This document shows positions 53,060 through 63,612 of a stretch of 64,000 nucleotides of DNA, piece after piece. The DNA comes from Lysobacter sp. GX 14042 (GTDB taxonomy: Bacteria > Pseudomonadota > Gammaproteobacteria > Xanthomonadales > Xanthomonadaceae), in NCBI RefSeq assembly GCF_021390425.1, contig NZ_JAJUWY010000002.1, positions 124,001 through 188,000 on the forward strand. The letters are read 5' to 3'. The translations under genes were made by a program, and so were the position numbers. Under the pieces are notes generated by a model. The model ran no database searches and had not been told where the DNA came from. It saw only the letters and a list, made by a program, of their open reading frames with translations. Position 1 is the stretch's first letter. Every line of letters begins with the position of its first letter.

Positions 53060-53617
53060 ATGCGAAAGCTGCGCGTGCTGTTGGTGACCCTGCTGCTGCC
53101 GATGGCAGCCGCCGCCTGTTCCAGCTTCGGGATGCTGGGCGCCATGCTCGGCAGCCAGGTGACCTTCACCCAGCCCCAGCTGCAGCACGCGCTGGACGGC
53201 CATTTTCCGCGCCGGTATGAGCGCCTCGGCGGGCTGGTCACGCTGGACCTGACCGAGCCGACCCTGTCGATCCCCTACAACGCGAACCGGCTGCGGCTGG
53301 AGTTCGACGTCACCCTGGGGGCCTCCGGCAGGCGAAGCGCCCGCGGGCACCTCGCCCTGAGCAGCGGGCTGCGCTACGACCCGGCGACCCGCGGCCTGCA
53401 CCTGCACGAGCCGGTGATCGAGGCGCTGGACGTCGACGGGCCCGGCGCGGCGGTCGATGCCACCGGCGCCGAGTTGCTGCAGGCCTGGCTGGCCGACTAC
53501 GCGCGCCAGGAACCGGTCTACCGGCTCAGCGACTCGCTGGTCGAGCGCATTGCCGGGCGCCGGATCGACTCCACCACCATCCGCGACGGGGTGGTGGTAC
53601 TCAACCTGGGACAGTGA
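53060..53617 (+). CDS. DUF1439 lipoprotein
   Basis: Lipoprotein of 185 residues: signal MRKLRVLLVTLLLPMAAAAC with the lipobox Cys at residue 20. The mature domain matches DUF1439 (SMP/BPI-like fold in E. coli YceB), with FTQPQLQHALDGHFPRRYE and VYRLSDSLVERIAGRRIDSTTIRDG. Such folds may bind lipids; the function is unknown. Its stop overlaps the next gene's start (TGATG). Confidence 0.82.
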   Translation: MRKLRVLLVTLLLPMAAAACSSFGMLGAMLGSQVTFTQPQLQHALDGHFPRRYERLGGLVTLDLTEPTLSIPYNANRLRLEFDVTLGASGRRSARGHLALSSGLRYDPATRGLHLHEPVIEALDVDGPGAAVDATGAELLQAWLADYARQEPVYRLSDSLVERIAGRRIDSTTIRDGVVVLNLGQ

Positions 53618-54369
53618 TGATGCGCAAGGCGACCGCCCTTTCTCCCATCCTCGTGCTGGCGCTGGTCGCCTGCGGCTCCGGCCAGGCCGACGATCCCGGG
53701 GCGGCCGCTCCGGGCCACGAAGTGCCGGACCTCCCCTCGCCCGCAGGGGACCCCGCCGGCAGCATCACCGGGATGCCGGCACCCGGAAGCGGCAGCCGCG
53801 ACCTGCCGCCGGCGGCCGCGGCCGAGGTCCAGGCCGCGGAGGACACGGACGCCGATGGCGGCCTTGTGGATGGCGGCTTCGCGGACGGGTCCGCGGAGCT
53901 GTCCGGCGCCCCGCCGGACACCGTCGCCGGGTTTGTACTGCCCGAGGGTCCGGATGCCGCGGCCGTCCCGCCACCGCCCGCGCCGGGCCCGGAGGCCGTG
54001 CCGGCACAGGGCGCAAGCGCCGACGAAGCGATGGCGACCATCCGCCGCTACTACTCGGCGATCAGCTCGGCCGACTACGCGGGCGCGCACCGGCTGTGGT
54101 CCGGCGACGGCAGCGCAAGCGGGCAGTCGCTGGAGCAGTTCGCCAGCGGCTTCGCCGACACCGCCGACGTGCGCGTGCACATGATGGAACCCGGCCGGCC
54201 GGAGGGCGCCGCCGGCTCGCGCTACATCCGCGTGCCGGTGACCCTCGACGCCACCCGGCGCGACGGCAGCACCGTGCAGTACACCGGCAGCTACACCCTG
54301 CGCCAGCCCAACGACGGCAGCGGGAGCTGGCGCATCGACTCGGCCGACCTGCGCGAGGTCCAGCGCTGA
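53617..54369 (+). CDS. Hypothetical lipoprotein with NTF2-like C-terminal domain
   Basis: Lipoprotein of 250 residues. The signal ends LVLALVAC with the lipobox Cys near residue 19, then about 110 residues of Ala/Pro/Gly/Asp-rich linker. The C-terminal part (about 125-250) has EAMATIRRYYSAISSADYAGAHRLW and WRIDSADLREVQR, as in NTF2/DUF4440-like domains. It may start at the first or second of two adjacent ATGs (53617 or 53620), and a GTG at 53614 is also in frame. I do not recognise a function. Last gene of the four-gene envelope run. Confidence 0.7.
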   Translation: MMRKATALSPILVLALVACGSGQADDPGAAAPGHEVPDLPSPAGDPAGSITGMPAPGSGSRDLPPAAAAEVQAAEDTDADGGLVDGGFADGSAELSGAPPDTVAGFVLPEGPDAAAVPPPPAPGPEAVPAQGASADEAMATIRRYYSAISSADYAGAHRLWSGDGSASGQSLEQFASGFADTADVRVHMMEPGRPEGAAGSRYIRVPVTLDATRRDGSTVQYTGSYTLRQPNDGSGSWRIDSADLREVQR

Positions 54370-54370
54370 G

Positions 54371-56596
54371 TCACAGCTCGAAGCGGTAGGCCAGCTTGAC
54401 CAGCAGCTGCTCGTCGTCGCGCAGGCGGAAGGCATCGCCGAGCTGGTCATACGGGCTGGCGGCGAACCCGTCGAGCGCGTAGCCACCGCGCCCGTACACC
54501 ACGTACAGGTCCGAAAGCGGCGCGAGCATGTAGCGGTAGCGCACCTGGAAACCGAGGTTGCGCAGGCTGAAGTCGGCCGCCGGCTCGGCGCTGGCGACGG
54601 TGCGGCCATCCGCCAGGACCTCGACGGTGCCGGTCGCCGCGGCTTCCATGCCGATCGCCTGCAGCTTCACCCGCAACTCCTGGCGCAGGCCAATCGCCCA
54701 GTCCAGCCCGGCATCCAGCTCCAGCGATCGCTGTTCGAAGCGGCCGATCCGGTCGCCGTCCTGCCACACCAGCCAGTCGGGCACGTACTCGGCACCCACC
54801 CCGGCGAACACACGCAGGGTGTCGCCAAGATGCAGGGTCGGCTCCAGTTCCAGGCCGTAGCCGATCCGGTCGTTGCCGGCCAGCCCGCCGCCCCGCGCCC
54901 AGGCCTCGAGCGCCCACTCCCAAGGGCCAAGGCGCGGGCGCCCGCGTTTCCAGCGCAGGGTCCAGCGCCCCGGCTGCCACAGCGGGTGGCCGCCGCGGGT
55001 GATCAGGTCGTCGTAGCGGGGAGCGTCGATGTCGAGCTCGAGGTACTCGCTGCCGCCATTGCGCAGCCGGCTGGAGCGGATCAGCCGCAACTGGCGCTGC
55101 AACCGCAGGCCATCGCTGTTGTCGATGCCGATGATCCGCCCGCGGTAGTCGTGCGAGGCGTAGGCGGAGCCTTCCGGCAGCGCGGTGATGCGGCGGCTGA
55201 GCTGGTAGTGCAGGTAGTCCAGCGCGTTGCGGCTGAGGTAACCGAAGTCGTTGAGTTCCAGCTCCTCGCCGAAGTGCATCGCCAGCCACTGCTGCCGCCA
55301 GCCGCCGGCCATCTGGTAGTCGACGATGGCGGTGGCGCCAAGATCGCTGCGGTCGGCGCCGGGCTGGCGGACGTCGCTGCCGACGAGGTTGGAGGCGACC
55401 GTCAGCGAAGCGGTCGGCTGCCAGCGATGGTCGAGGCCGACCACGCGCGCCTCGCGGCCCAGCCAGGGCCGCTCCACCCGGGTCGCCATCAGGCCGACGT
55501 GCTGGCCACCCAGGTCGCGCTCCACCCGTGCCGCGGCGAACGAGCGCCCTGCCGCGCCTTCCTCCTCCGCCAGCAGCAGGCCGTAGCCGAAGCCGGCCGC
55601 GCGCCCGTTGAGCTTGAGCGCCGCGTCGATACCCGCCGGCCCGCTGCCGTCGTCGGCCGCCGCACCGACCCGCCGGGTGTAGACCAGTTGGCTGTTGTCG
55701 ATCAGCAGGCCGAAATCGAAGATGCCCTGGTTCTCGGTGAAGAACGGCCGCTTGTCGCTGTAGAAGGTTTCCTCGGCGCTGAAGTTGACCACCAGGTCAT
55801 CGCTCTCGACATGGCCGAAGTCCGGGTTGACCGTCGCGGCGAGCTGGAACTGCCCGCTGGGCTTCCAGAACAGGTCGCCGCCGGCATCGAAGTCGCTGCC
55901 ACCGGTGATGTTGTCGTACACCCCGACCACGTAGGGCGTGACCGCCAGCAATGACTGGTCGTGGGCCTCCAGCTCGACCGGCGCGAAATCCGACAGGAAC
56001 CGCGGGCGATGCCAGCTCGCCGTGGGCCAGGCCATGCGCTCGCCGGTCGCCGCCACCACCCGGTCCAGGTACAGGCCGATCCGCCGGGTGCCGCCGTGGG
56101 CCCTGCGCATCGGCGCGGTGTGCCAGGGGATCAGGAACTCCGCGCTCCAGCCGGCCTCGTCCTCGCTGGCGGCGTGCAGCCATACGCCGTCCCAGTCGTC
56201 GTTGAAGCTGCTCTCGGCGGTGACCACCTCGTCGGCGATGCCGCCGGCCAGGCTGATCACGAAGTTGTAGGCGGTACGCGCGTCGCCATCGAAGTCGACC
56301 ATGACGTTGACCCGGTCGACCTGGCTGGCCTCGTCGCGCCGGGTGCGCTGGCGGGTGCGCGCGATGCCGGGCGGCTGCCCGTTGCGGAAGGCGATCGCCA
56401 GGCCTTCGGGGGTCGACAGCACCCAGGCGCGGGTCGGGTACGGCGCCGGCTGCTCCGACAGCGGCTCGGTCAGGCGGAAGTCGCCGATTTCCAGCGCGCC
56501 GTCCCATTCGCCCGGCGAGAGGTGGCCGTCGATCTCGACGGCTTGCGCCGGCAACACCGCCGCGACGGACAGCAGGACCGGCAGGAGCAGGCGCAT
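54371..56596 (-). CDS. DUF5916 outer-membrane protein with CBM9-like N terminus
   Basis: Exported protein of 741 residues with a signal peptide (MRLLLPVLLSVAAVLPAQA). The N-terminal part (about 20-210) looks like a carbohydrate-binding module family 9-type domain (IDGHLSPGEWDGALEIGDF, DRVNVMVDFDGDARTAYNF). The rest matches DUF5916, a region with alternating strand pattern and SDKRPFFTENQGIFDFG, ending LLVKLAYRFEL, a beta-barrel-like end with terminal aromatic/hydrophobic residues. It is likely an outer-membrane protein. The function is unknown; in other bacteria such proteins neighbour glycan use or TonB genes. It begins 11 nt after the SET gene and is probably co-transcribed with it. Confidence 0.82.
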   Translation of the reverse strand: MRLLLPVLLSVAAVLPAQAVEIDGHLSPGEWDGALEIGDFRLTEPLSEQPAPYPTRAWVLSTPEGLAIAFRNGQPPGIARTRQRTRRDEASQVDRVNVMVDFDGDARTAYNFVISLAGGIADEVVTAESSFNDDWDGVWLHAASEDEAGWSAEFLIPWHTAPMRRAHGGTRRIGLYLDRVVAATGERMAWPTASWHRPRFLSDFAPVELEAHDQSLLAVTPYVVGVYDNITGGSDFDAGGDLFWKPSGQFQLAATVNPDFGHVESDDLVVNFSAEETFYSDKRPFFTENQGIFDFGLLIDNSQLVYTRRVGAAADDGSGPAGIDAALKLNGRAAGFGYGLLLAEEEGAAGRSFAAARVERDLGGQHVGLMATRVERPWLGREARVVGLDHRWQPTASLTVASNLVGSDVRQPGADRSDLGATAIVDYQMAGGWRQQWLAMHFGEELELNDFGYLSRNALDYLHYQLSRRITALPEGSAYASHDYRGRIIGIDNSDGLRLQRQLRLIRSSRLRNGGSEYLELDIDAPRYDDLITRGGHPLWQPGRWTLRWKRGRPRLGPWEWALEAWARGGGLAGNDRIGYGLELEPTLHLGDTLRVFAGVGAEYVPDWLVWQDGDRIGRFEQRSLELDAGLDWAIGLRQELRVKLQAIGMEAAATGTVEVLADGRTVASAEPAADFSLRNLGFQVRYRYMLAPLSDLYVVYGRGGYALDGFAASPYDQLGDAFRLRDDEQLLVKLAYRFEL

Positions 56597-56607
56597 GGCC
56601 GGATCCG

Positions 56608-57087
56608 TCAGCCGCGGCGGCGGCGCTTGGGCTGCAGCAGCGTCCCGGTGCAGTCCGGCGCGCCGCAGCGGCAGGCCCAGATCTTCTTCAGCCGCAGCGT
56701 GTGGCGCTCGGCCAGGGTGATGCCGTAGTTGTAGGTGAGCTCGTCGCCGGGCGCGATGTCGGCGATCGCCTCGATGAACACCCGGTCGCGGCGGCGGTCA
56801 TCGCCCTCGTCCTCGTGCAGCACCGCCTCGCAGTTGGGCGCGCAACTGTGGTTGATCCAGCGCGCGACGTTGCCGCGCTCGGTCCCGTCGATCACGTACT
56901 CGTCGTTGAGCGTGAACAGGAAGGTGTGGCCGGATTCGACATCCCCCTGCTCGCCGGCGTCGACTTCCTCGTGGGTGCGCAGGCAGCCGGTGTACTCAAT
57001 GACCCGCTCGCCCTTGCGGATCGGTGCGGTGGCGAACACGCCGTTGCCGTGGATGGCGGAACGCCGGGCGGTGAGCTTGGCCGGCAT
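56608..57087 (-). CDS. SET-domain protein
   Basis: Small SET-domain protein, 159 residues; SET proteins are usually protein lysine methyltransferases. The motifs are AIHGNGVFATAPIRKGERVIEYTG, WINHSCAPNCEA (NHSCxPN), GDELTYNYG and a post-SET-like CRCGAPDCTGTLL with three cysteines. All key catalytic segments are present, so it may be active; bacterial targets are mostly unknown. The ATG at 57085-57087 fits; it is divergent from the SUF regulator across 148 nt and leads the DUF5916 gene. Confidence 0.88.
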   Translation of the reverse strand: MPAKLTARRSAIHGNGVFATAPIRKGERVIEYTGCLRTHEEVDAGEQGDVESGHTFLFTLNDEYVIDGTERGNVARWINHSCAPNCEAVLHEDEGDDRRRDRVFIEAIADIAPGDELTYNYGITLAERHTLRLKKIWACRCGAPDCTGTLLQPKRRRRG

Positions 57088-57170
57088 CGCGGCTCCTTGC
57101 TGGGTGGGAATCCGCGCATTGTGCCCGAGCGGCACGCGCCGCCACGGATGAACCCCGCCGCGGCGGCGGC

Positions 57171-57200
57171 TTGCCCGGCACCCCCCGCAATCCGTACAAT
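57171..57200 (+). promoter_or_regulatory. Likely suf operon promoter
   Basis: TTGCCC (57171-57176) and TACAAT (57195-57200) are 18 nt apart and lie 36 nt before the regulator ATG at 57236. They match sigma-70 boxes at 4 and 5 of 6 positions. No clear IscR-type operator can be picked out by eye. Confidence 0.5.
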
Positions 57201-57235
57201 TCCGGTCCTGATTACCCCCTTCCCGCCGTCCCGCC

Positions 57236-57694
57236 ATGCTCCGCGTCACCAAGCTCACCGATTACGCCACCGTGGTGCTGACCGTGCTCGCCGCCGAGCC
57301 GGAGCGGGTGCTGAGCGCCCCGGAGCTGGCCGAGCGCGCGGGCTTGGAGACCCCCACCGTGAGCAAGGTGCTCAAGCCGTTGGCCCAGGCCGGGCTGGTG
57401 GAGGGTTTCCGCGGCGCCAACGGCGGCTACCGGCTTGCGCGTGGCTCCGGCGAGATCCAGCTGATCGAGATCGTCGAGGCGATGGAAGGCCCGCTGGGCA
57501 TGACCGAGTGCAGCGTCCATGACGGCAACTGCGGCATCCAGGACCAGTGCGACATCCGCGCCGGCTGGCGCCACATCAACGACGTGGTGATCGCCGCGCT
57601 GCGCGACGTGACCCTGGCGCAGATGCTCGCGCCGCCCGTCCCCTCCTCCCCGCCGCCGGCGCGGCGAATCGACCTGCGCCTGGCCAACACTTGA
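57236..57694 (+). CDS. Rrf2/IscR-family SUF operon regulator
   Basis: Rrf2-type repressor of 152 residues at the head of the suf genes. The winged-helix domain covers about residues 1-75 ([57 protein letters not shown]). The cluster loop is [15 protein letters not shown] with Cys92, Cys99 and Cys105, so it probably senses an Fe-S cluster and represses or adjusts the operon. It matches the SUF assembly regulator branch of the family. It is 17 nt before sufB. Confidence 0.92.
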   Translation: MLRVTKLTDYATVVLTVLAAEPERVLSAPELAERAGLETPTVSKVLKPLAQAGLVEGFRGANGGYRLARGSGEIQLIEIVEAMEGPLGMTECSVHDGNCGIQDQCDIRAGWRHINDVVIAALRDVTLAQMLAPPVPSSPPPARRIDLRLANT

Positions 57695-57711
57695 TTCCAA
57701 CAGGCAGCCAC

Positions 57712-59196
<1,485 letters not shown>

Positions 59197-59207
59197 CCAC
59201 GCACATC

Positions 59208-59299
59208 CCTTCTCCCGCTCGCGGGAGAAGGTGCCCGAAGGGCGGATGAGGGGCTTTTGATTGCCCTCACCCCAACCCTCTCCCGCAAGCGGGAGAGGG
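59208..59299 (+). repeat. Pair of REP-like hairpins inside the suf operon
   Basis: In the sufB-sufC spacer, CCTTCTCCCG-CTCG-CGGGAGAAGG (59208-59231, 10-bp stem) is followed, 44 nt on, by CCCTCTCCCGC-AA-GCGGGAGAGGG (59276-59299, 11-bp stem), with CCCTCACCCC between. The two stems are variants of one sequence. This unit resembles the dispersed GCGGGAGARGG palindromes common between genes in many proteobacteria. It may reduce or separate expression of sufB from sufC. Confidence 0.8.
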
Positions 59300-59327
59300 G
59301 GACAAAAGAACAGGAGCGAGATCCCAC

Positions 59328-60085
<758 letters not shown>

Positions 60086-60089
<4 letters not shown>

Positions 60090-61390
60090 GCGCATTGATG
60101 GAGAACCTGGCGCGCGGCTTCGACGCGCTGCCCGGCCGCGAGGCCGCCGGCCTGGGTCCGCTGCGCCGGGAGGCACTCGCCGGCGCGCTGCGCGACGGCC
60201 TGCCGGGCCCGCGCAGCGAAGCCTGGAAGTACACCCCGTTGCGGGCGCTGGAGCGTCGCAGCTTCGCCCCGGCCGGGAAGGCGCTGGCATTCGATGCCGC
60301 GCTGCTGGCCGACATTCCCGCCCCGCGCCTGGTGTTCGTGAACGGCCGCTACGATGCCGCGCACTCCGACCTGGAGGGCTTGCCGGCCGGGGTGAGCGCG
60401 CACCCGCTCTCGCAGCTGCTGGAGGAAGGCGACCCGGTGGCCGCCGGCGCCCTGTCGCGCCGCTACCAAGAGCCGGCCGAGGTTTTCGCCCGCCTCAACA
60501 CCGCCCTGGCCACCGAAGGGGTGGTGCTGCGGGCCGGGCCCGAGGCGCGCGGTGGTGGGCCGGTGCGGCTGGTCTTCATCGGCACCCCCGATTCCGAGGA
60601 CCGTGCGTGGCACCTGCGCCACCGCATCGAGCTCGCGCCCGGCGCGCGGCTGGACGTGATCGAGCAGCTGGTCGGGGGCGGCGAGCACCGCCACTTGGCC
60701 AACAGCCTGATGCAGGTCGAACTGGGCGACGCCGCGCGCCTGCGCCATGCGCGCCTGCAGCAGGAATCCTCCGGCGCCACCCTGTTCCACCGGACCGATG
60801 CGGTGCTCGGCACGGACGCGCAATACCGCCGGATCGACCTGGAGCTGGGCGCCGCGCTGTCGCGGCACGAGCTCAACATCGCCCTGCGCGGCGCACGTGC
60901 CCAGGCGCAGGCCAACGGCGTGCTGCTGGCCGACGGCCGACGCCACCTGGACACCCGGCTGAGCGTGGACCACGACGCCCGCGACACCGGCTGCGAGCTG
61001 ACCTGGCGCGGCATCGGCGCTGACCGCGGCAAGGTGGTGTTCCATGGCGGCATCCTGATCCGCGAGGGCGCCGACGGCACCAACGCCAACCTGTCCAACA
61101 AGAACCTGCTGCTGTCCCAGGGCGCGGAGATCGACACCCAGCCGATGCTGGTGATCCACGCCGACGAGGTGCAGGCCGCGCACGGCGCGACGGTCGGCCA
61201 GCTCGACCCGACCGCGATGTTCTACCTGCGCTCGCGCGGCATTCCCGCCGAGCGCGCGCAGGGGCTGCTGACCGCCGCGTTCTGCCGCGAGCCGTTGTCG
61301 GTGATCGACGACCAGGCGGTGCGCGACGCGGTGGGCGCGCGGCTGGACGAGGTGCTGCTGCAGTCGGTGGCGGCGGGGATGGAGGCGTGA
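60086..61390 (+). CDS. sufD: SUF scaffold subunit SufD
   Basis: SufD partner of SufB, 434 residues. The N-terminal half is divergent (PGPRSEAWKYTPLRALERRSF is the recognisable start). The C-terminal beta-helix has NGVLLADGRRHLDTRLSVDHDARDTGCELTWRGI, DGTNANLSNKNLLLSQGAEIDTQPMLVIHADEVQAAHGATVGQLD, with the conserved His near residue 367 that matters for iron binding in E. coli. The ATG overlaps the sufC stop as ATGA, and its stop overlaps the sufS ATG. Confidence 0.94.
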
Positions 61391-62610
61391 GCGAAGCCGT
61401 GGACTGGGCGGCGGTCCGCGCCGACTTCCCGGTGCTGGAGCGCAGCGTGCACGGCAAGCCGCTGGTGTACCTGGACTCGGCCAACACCGGGCAGAAGCCG
61501 CGGCAGGTGATCGAGGCGGTGGACGACTTCTTCCGCCACCACAACGCCAATGTCAGCCGCGCGGTGCACGCGCTGGGCAGCGAGGCCACGGAGGCCTTCG
61601 AGGGCGCGCGCGGCAAGCTGGCGCGTTTCCTCAACGTGCGCGCCAACGAACTGGTGCTGTGCAGCGGCACCACTTTCGCCATCAACCTGGTCGCCTACAG
61701 CTGGGCCTTGCCGCGGCTGAAGGCGGGGGACGCGATCGTGGTCACCCGCATGGAGCACCACGCCAACATCGTGCCCTGGCAGCTCATTGCCCAGCGCAGC
61801 GGGGCCACGCTCAAGGTCGCCGACATCGACGGGCGCGGCGACCTGGACCTGGACCAGCTGGAATCGCTGCTGACCGGCGAGGTGAAGCTGCTGGCCGTAG
61901 CCCACGTCTCCAACGTGCTGGGCACGGTGAACCCGGTGCGCGAGATCTGCCGCATGGCCCGCAGGCGCGGCATCGCGACCCTGGTCGACGGTTCCCAGGC
62001 GGCGCCGCACCGCCCGGTCGACGTGGCCGCGATCGGCTGCGACTTCTACGCCGTCACCGGCCACAAGATGGCCGGCCCGACCGGTACCGGCGCGCTGTGG
62101 GCGCGCCGCGAACACCTGGAGGGGATGCCGCCGTTCCTGGGCGGCGGCGAAATGATCAAGGAGGTCCGTTTCGACGGCACCGTGTTCAACGAGGCCCCGC
62201 ACAAGTTCGAGGCCGGCACCCCCAACATCGCCGGCTTCATCGGCCTGGGCGCGGCCTGCGACTACCTGTCCGGCATCGGCATGCACAACATCGAGGCCCG
62301 CGAGCAGGCGCTGCTGGCGCACCTGACCGCGCGGCTGGACACGATCGACGGGGTGCGGATCTTCGGCCGCGCGCGCGAGAAGGCCGCGGTGGTCAGCTTC
62401 CTGGTCGAGGGCGCGCACGCCCACGACCTGGCCACCCTGCTCGACCTGGAGGGGGTGGCGGTGCGCTCGGGCCACCACTGCGCGCACCCGCTGATGCAGC
62501 ACTTCGGCGTGCCGGCTACCTGCCGTGCCTCGCCGGCGTTCTACAACACCTTCGAGGAGATCGACGCCTTCGCCGCGGCACTGGTGAAGGTGCGCGGACT
62601 TCTGGCCTGA
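61387..62610 (+). CDS. sufS: Cysteine desulfurase SufS
   Basis: PLP-dependent group II cysteine desulfurase, 407 residues, giving sulfur to the Suf scaffold. The PLP Lys is in FYAVTGHKMAGPTGTGALW near residue 226; the active-site Cys is in AVRSGHHCAHPLMQHF near residue 364. The N-terminal motif is VYLDSANTGQKP, where E. coli has DNAATTQ. The C-terminal CRASPAFYNTFEEIDAF is typical. No sufE or sufU is seen downstream, so its sulfur acceptor must be encoded elsewhere or the scaffold takes sulfur directly. Confidence 0.95.
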   Translation: MSEAVDWAAVRADFPVLERSVHGKPLVYLDSANTGQKPRQVIEAVDDFFRHHNANVSRAVHALGSEATEAFEGARGKLARFLNVRANELVLCSGTTFAINLVAYSWALPRLKAGDAIVVTRMEHHANIVPWQLIAQRSGATLKVADIDGRGDLDLDQLESLLTGEVKLLAVAHVSNVLGTVNPVREICRMARRRGIATLVDGSQAAPHRPVDVAAIGCDFYAVTGHKMAGPTGTGALWARREHLEGMPPFLGGGEMIKEVRFDGTVFNEAPHKFEAGTPNIAGFIGLGAACDYLSGIGMHNIEAREQALLAHLTARLDTIDGVRIFGRAREKAAVVSFLVEGAHAHDLATLLDLEGVAVRSGHHCAHPLMQHFGVPATCRASPAFYNTFEEIDAFAAALVKVRGLLA

Positions 62611-62616
62611 TCCGAA

Positions 62617-63198
62617 ATGAGCGAACTCCGGTTCCGCGACGCCACCGTCGCCGACATTCCCGCCCTTCTCGCCCTGGTCACCTCCGCCTACCGCGGCGAG
62701 GACAGCCGTGCCGGCTGGACCACCGAGGCCGACCTGCTGGAGGGCAACCGCATCGTGCCGGAAGTGTTGCGGGCCGACATCACCCGCGCGCGCAGCCGGA
62801 TCCTGCTGGCCGAACGGAACGGCGAGGCGCTGGGTTGCGCGCACGTGGCCGAAGAGGACGGCAGCGGCTACTTCGGCATGTTCGCGGTGTCCCCGCGGGC
62901 GCAGCGCGCCGGCATCGGCGACGCGATCCTGGCCGAAGCCGAACGGGTGGCACGGGTCGACTGGCGGTTGCCGCTGATGCGGATGACCGTGATCGACCTG
63001 CGTACCGAGCTGATCGCCTGGTACCAGCGGCGTGGCTACCGGCGTACCGGCGAGATCCGCCCGTTCCCCGCCACCGACCCGCGCTTTGGCGTACCCCTGC
63101 GCGACGACCTGCGGTTCGAGGTCCTGGAAAAGCCGCTGGCCGGGACGACCGGGATCGCGGCTGGAGCCGCGCCTGCGGTGGGAGGAATACAGGCATGA
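62617..63198 (+). CDS. GNAT-family acetyltransferase in the suf operon
   Basis: GNAT-type N-acetyltransferase, 193 residues. The acetyl-CoA motif is VSPRAQRAGIGDAILAEAE near residue 90, preceded by GYFGMFAV and followed by RTELIAWYQRRGYRRTGEIRPFP. It begins 6 nt after sufS and overlaps the Rieske gene, so it is part of the suf transcript. The substrate is unknown. A link to Fe-S assembly is only by position. Confidence 0.85.
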   Translation: MSELRFRDATVADIPALLALVTSAYRGEDSRAGWTTEADLLEGNRIVPEVLRADITRARSRILLAERNGEALGCAHVAEEDGSGYFGMFAVSPRAQRAGIGDAILAEAERVARVDWRLPLMRMTVIDLRTELIAWYQRRGYRRTGEIRPFPATDPRFGVPLRDDLRFEVLEKPLAGTTGIAAGAAPAVGGIQA

Positions 63199-63515
63199 GT
63201 GACTGGATCCGGGTCTGCACCACCGCCGAGCTGCTGCCCGGTGAATCCACCGTGGCCTGGGATGGCGACACGCCGATCCTGGTGGTCAACCTGGATGGCG
63301 ACTTCCATGCCGTGGAGGACCAGTGCACCCACGAGGATTACGAGCTGTCGGCCGGCGCGGTCGACCCGCAGGCGGGGACGGTGGAGTGCGTGCTGCACGG
63401 GGCGAAGTTCGACCTGCGCGACGGCCGGGCGCTGTGCGCCCCGGCCTATGAACCGGTCGCGAAGTTTCCGGTGAAGGTGGAAGACGGCGTGGTCTGGACC
63501 CGCGACGACCGCTGA
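63195..63515 (+). CDS. Small Rieske-type [2Fe-2S] ferredoxin
   Basis: Soluble Rieske protein of 106 residues. The cluster ligands are Cys44 and His46 in EDQCTHEDYELS and Cys65 and His68 in ECVLHGAKFDLRDG; the rest is the Rieske beta fold (IRVCTTAELLPGESTVAWDG). Such proteins serve oxygenases as electron carriers or, when in suf operons, may accept clusters. It ends the suf transcription unit and overlaps the GNAT stop (ATGA). Confidence 0.93.
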   Translation: MSDWIRVCTTAELLPGESTVAWDGDTPILVVNLDGDFHAVEDQCTHEDYELSAGAVDPQAGTVECVLHGAKFDLRDGRALCAPAYEPVAKFPVKVEDGVVWTRDDR

Positions 63516-63528
63516 GACCGCCCTGCAT

Positions 63529-63561
63529 TATTGCGAATCATTCTTGTTTGCGTCTATCATG
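63529..63561 (+). promoter_or_regulatory. Fur-box-like site and promoter before the PepSY gene
   Basis: TTGCGAATCATTCTT (63532-63546) matches 10 of 15 inner positions of the Fur consensus, with the GAATCATT core. It overlaps a -35-like TTGCGA (63532-63537), 18 nt before TATCAT (63556-63561), so a bound Fur would block this promoter. The gene starts at 63613. By-eye match only. Confidence 0.4.
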
Positions 63562-63612
63562 CGCCCCCTCCCGGATGCCGGCACGACCGCGCCCCGTTGA
63601 TCTGGACCGCCG

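Noticed and set aside
57547-57711. Upstream extension of SufB into the regulator gene
   Set aside because: The added sequence overlaps the regulator in another frame, and SufB homology starts at 57712.
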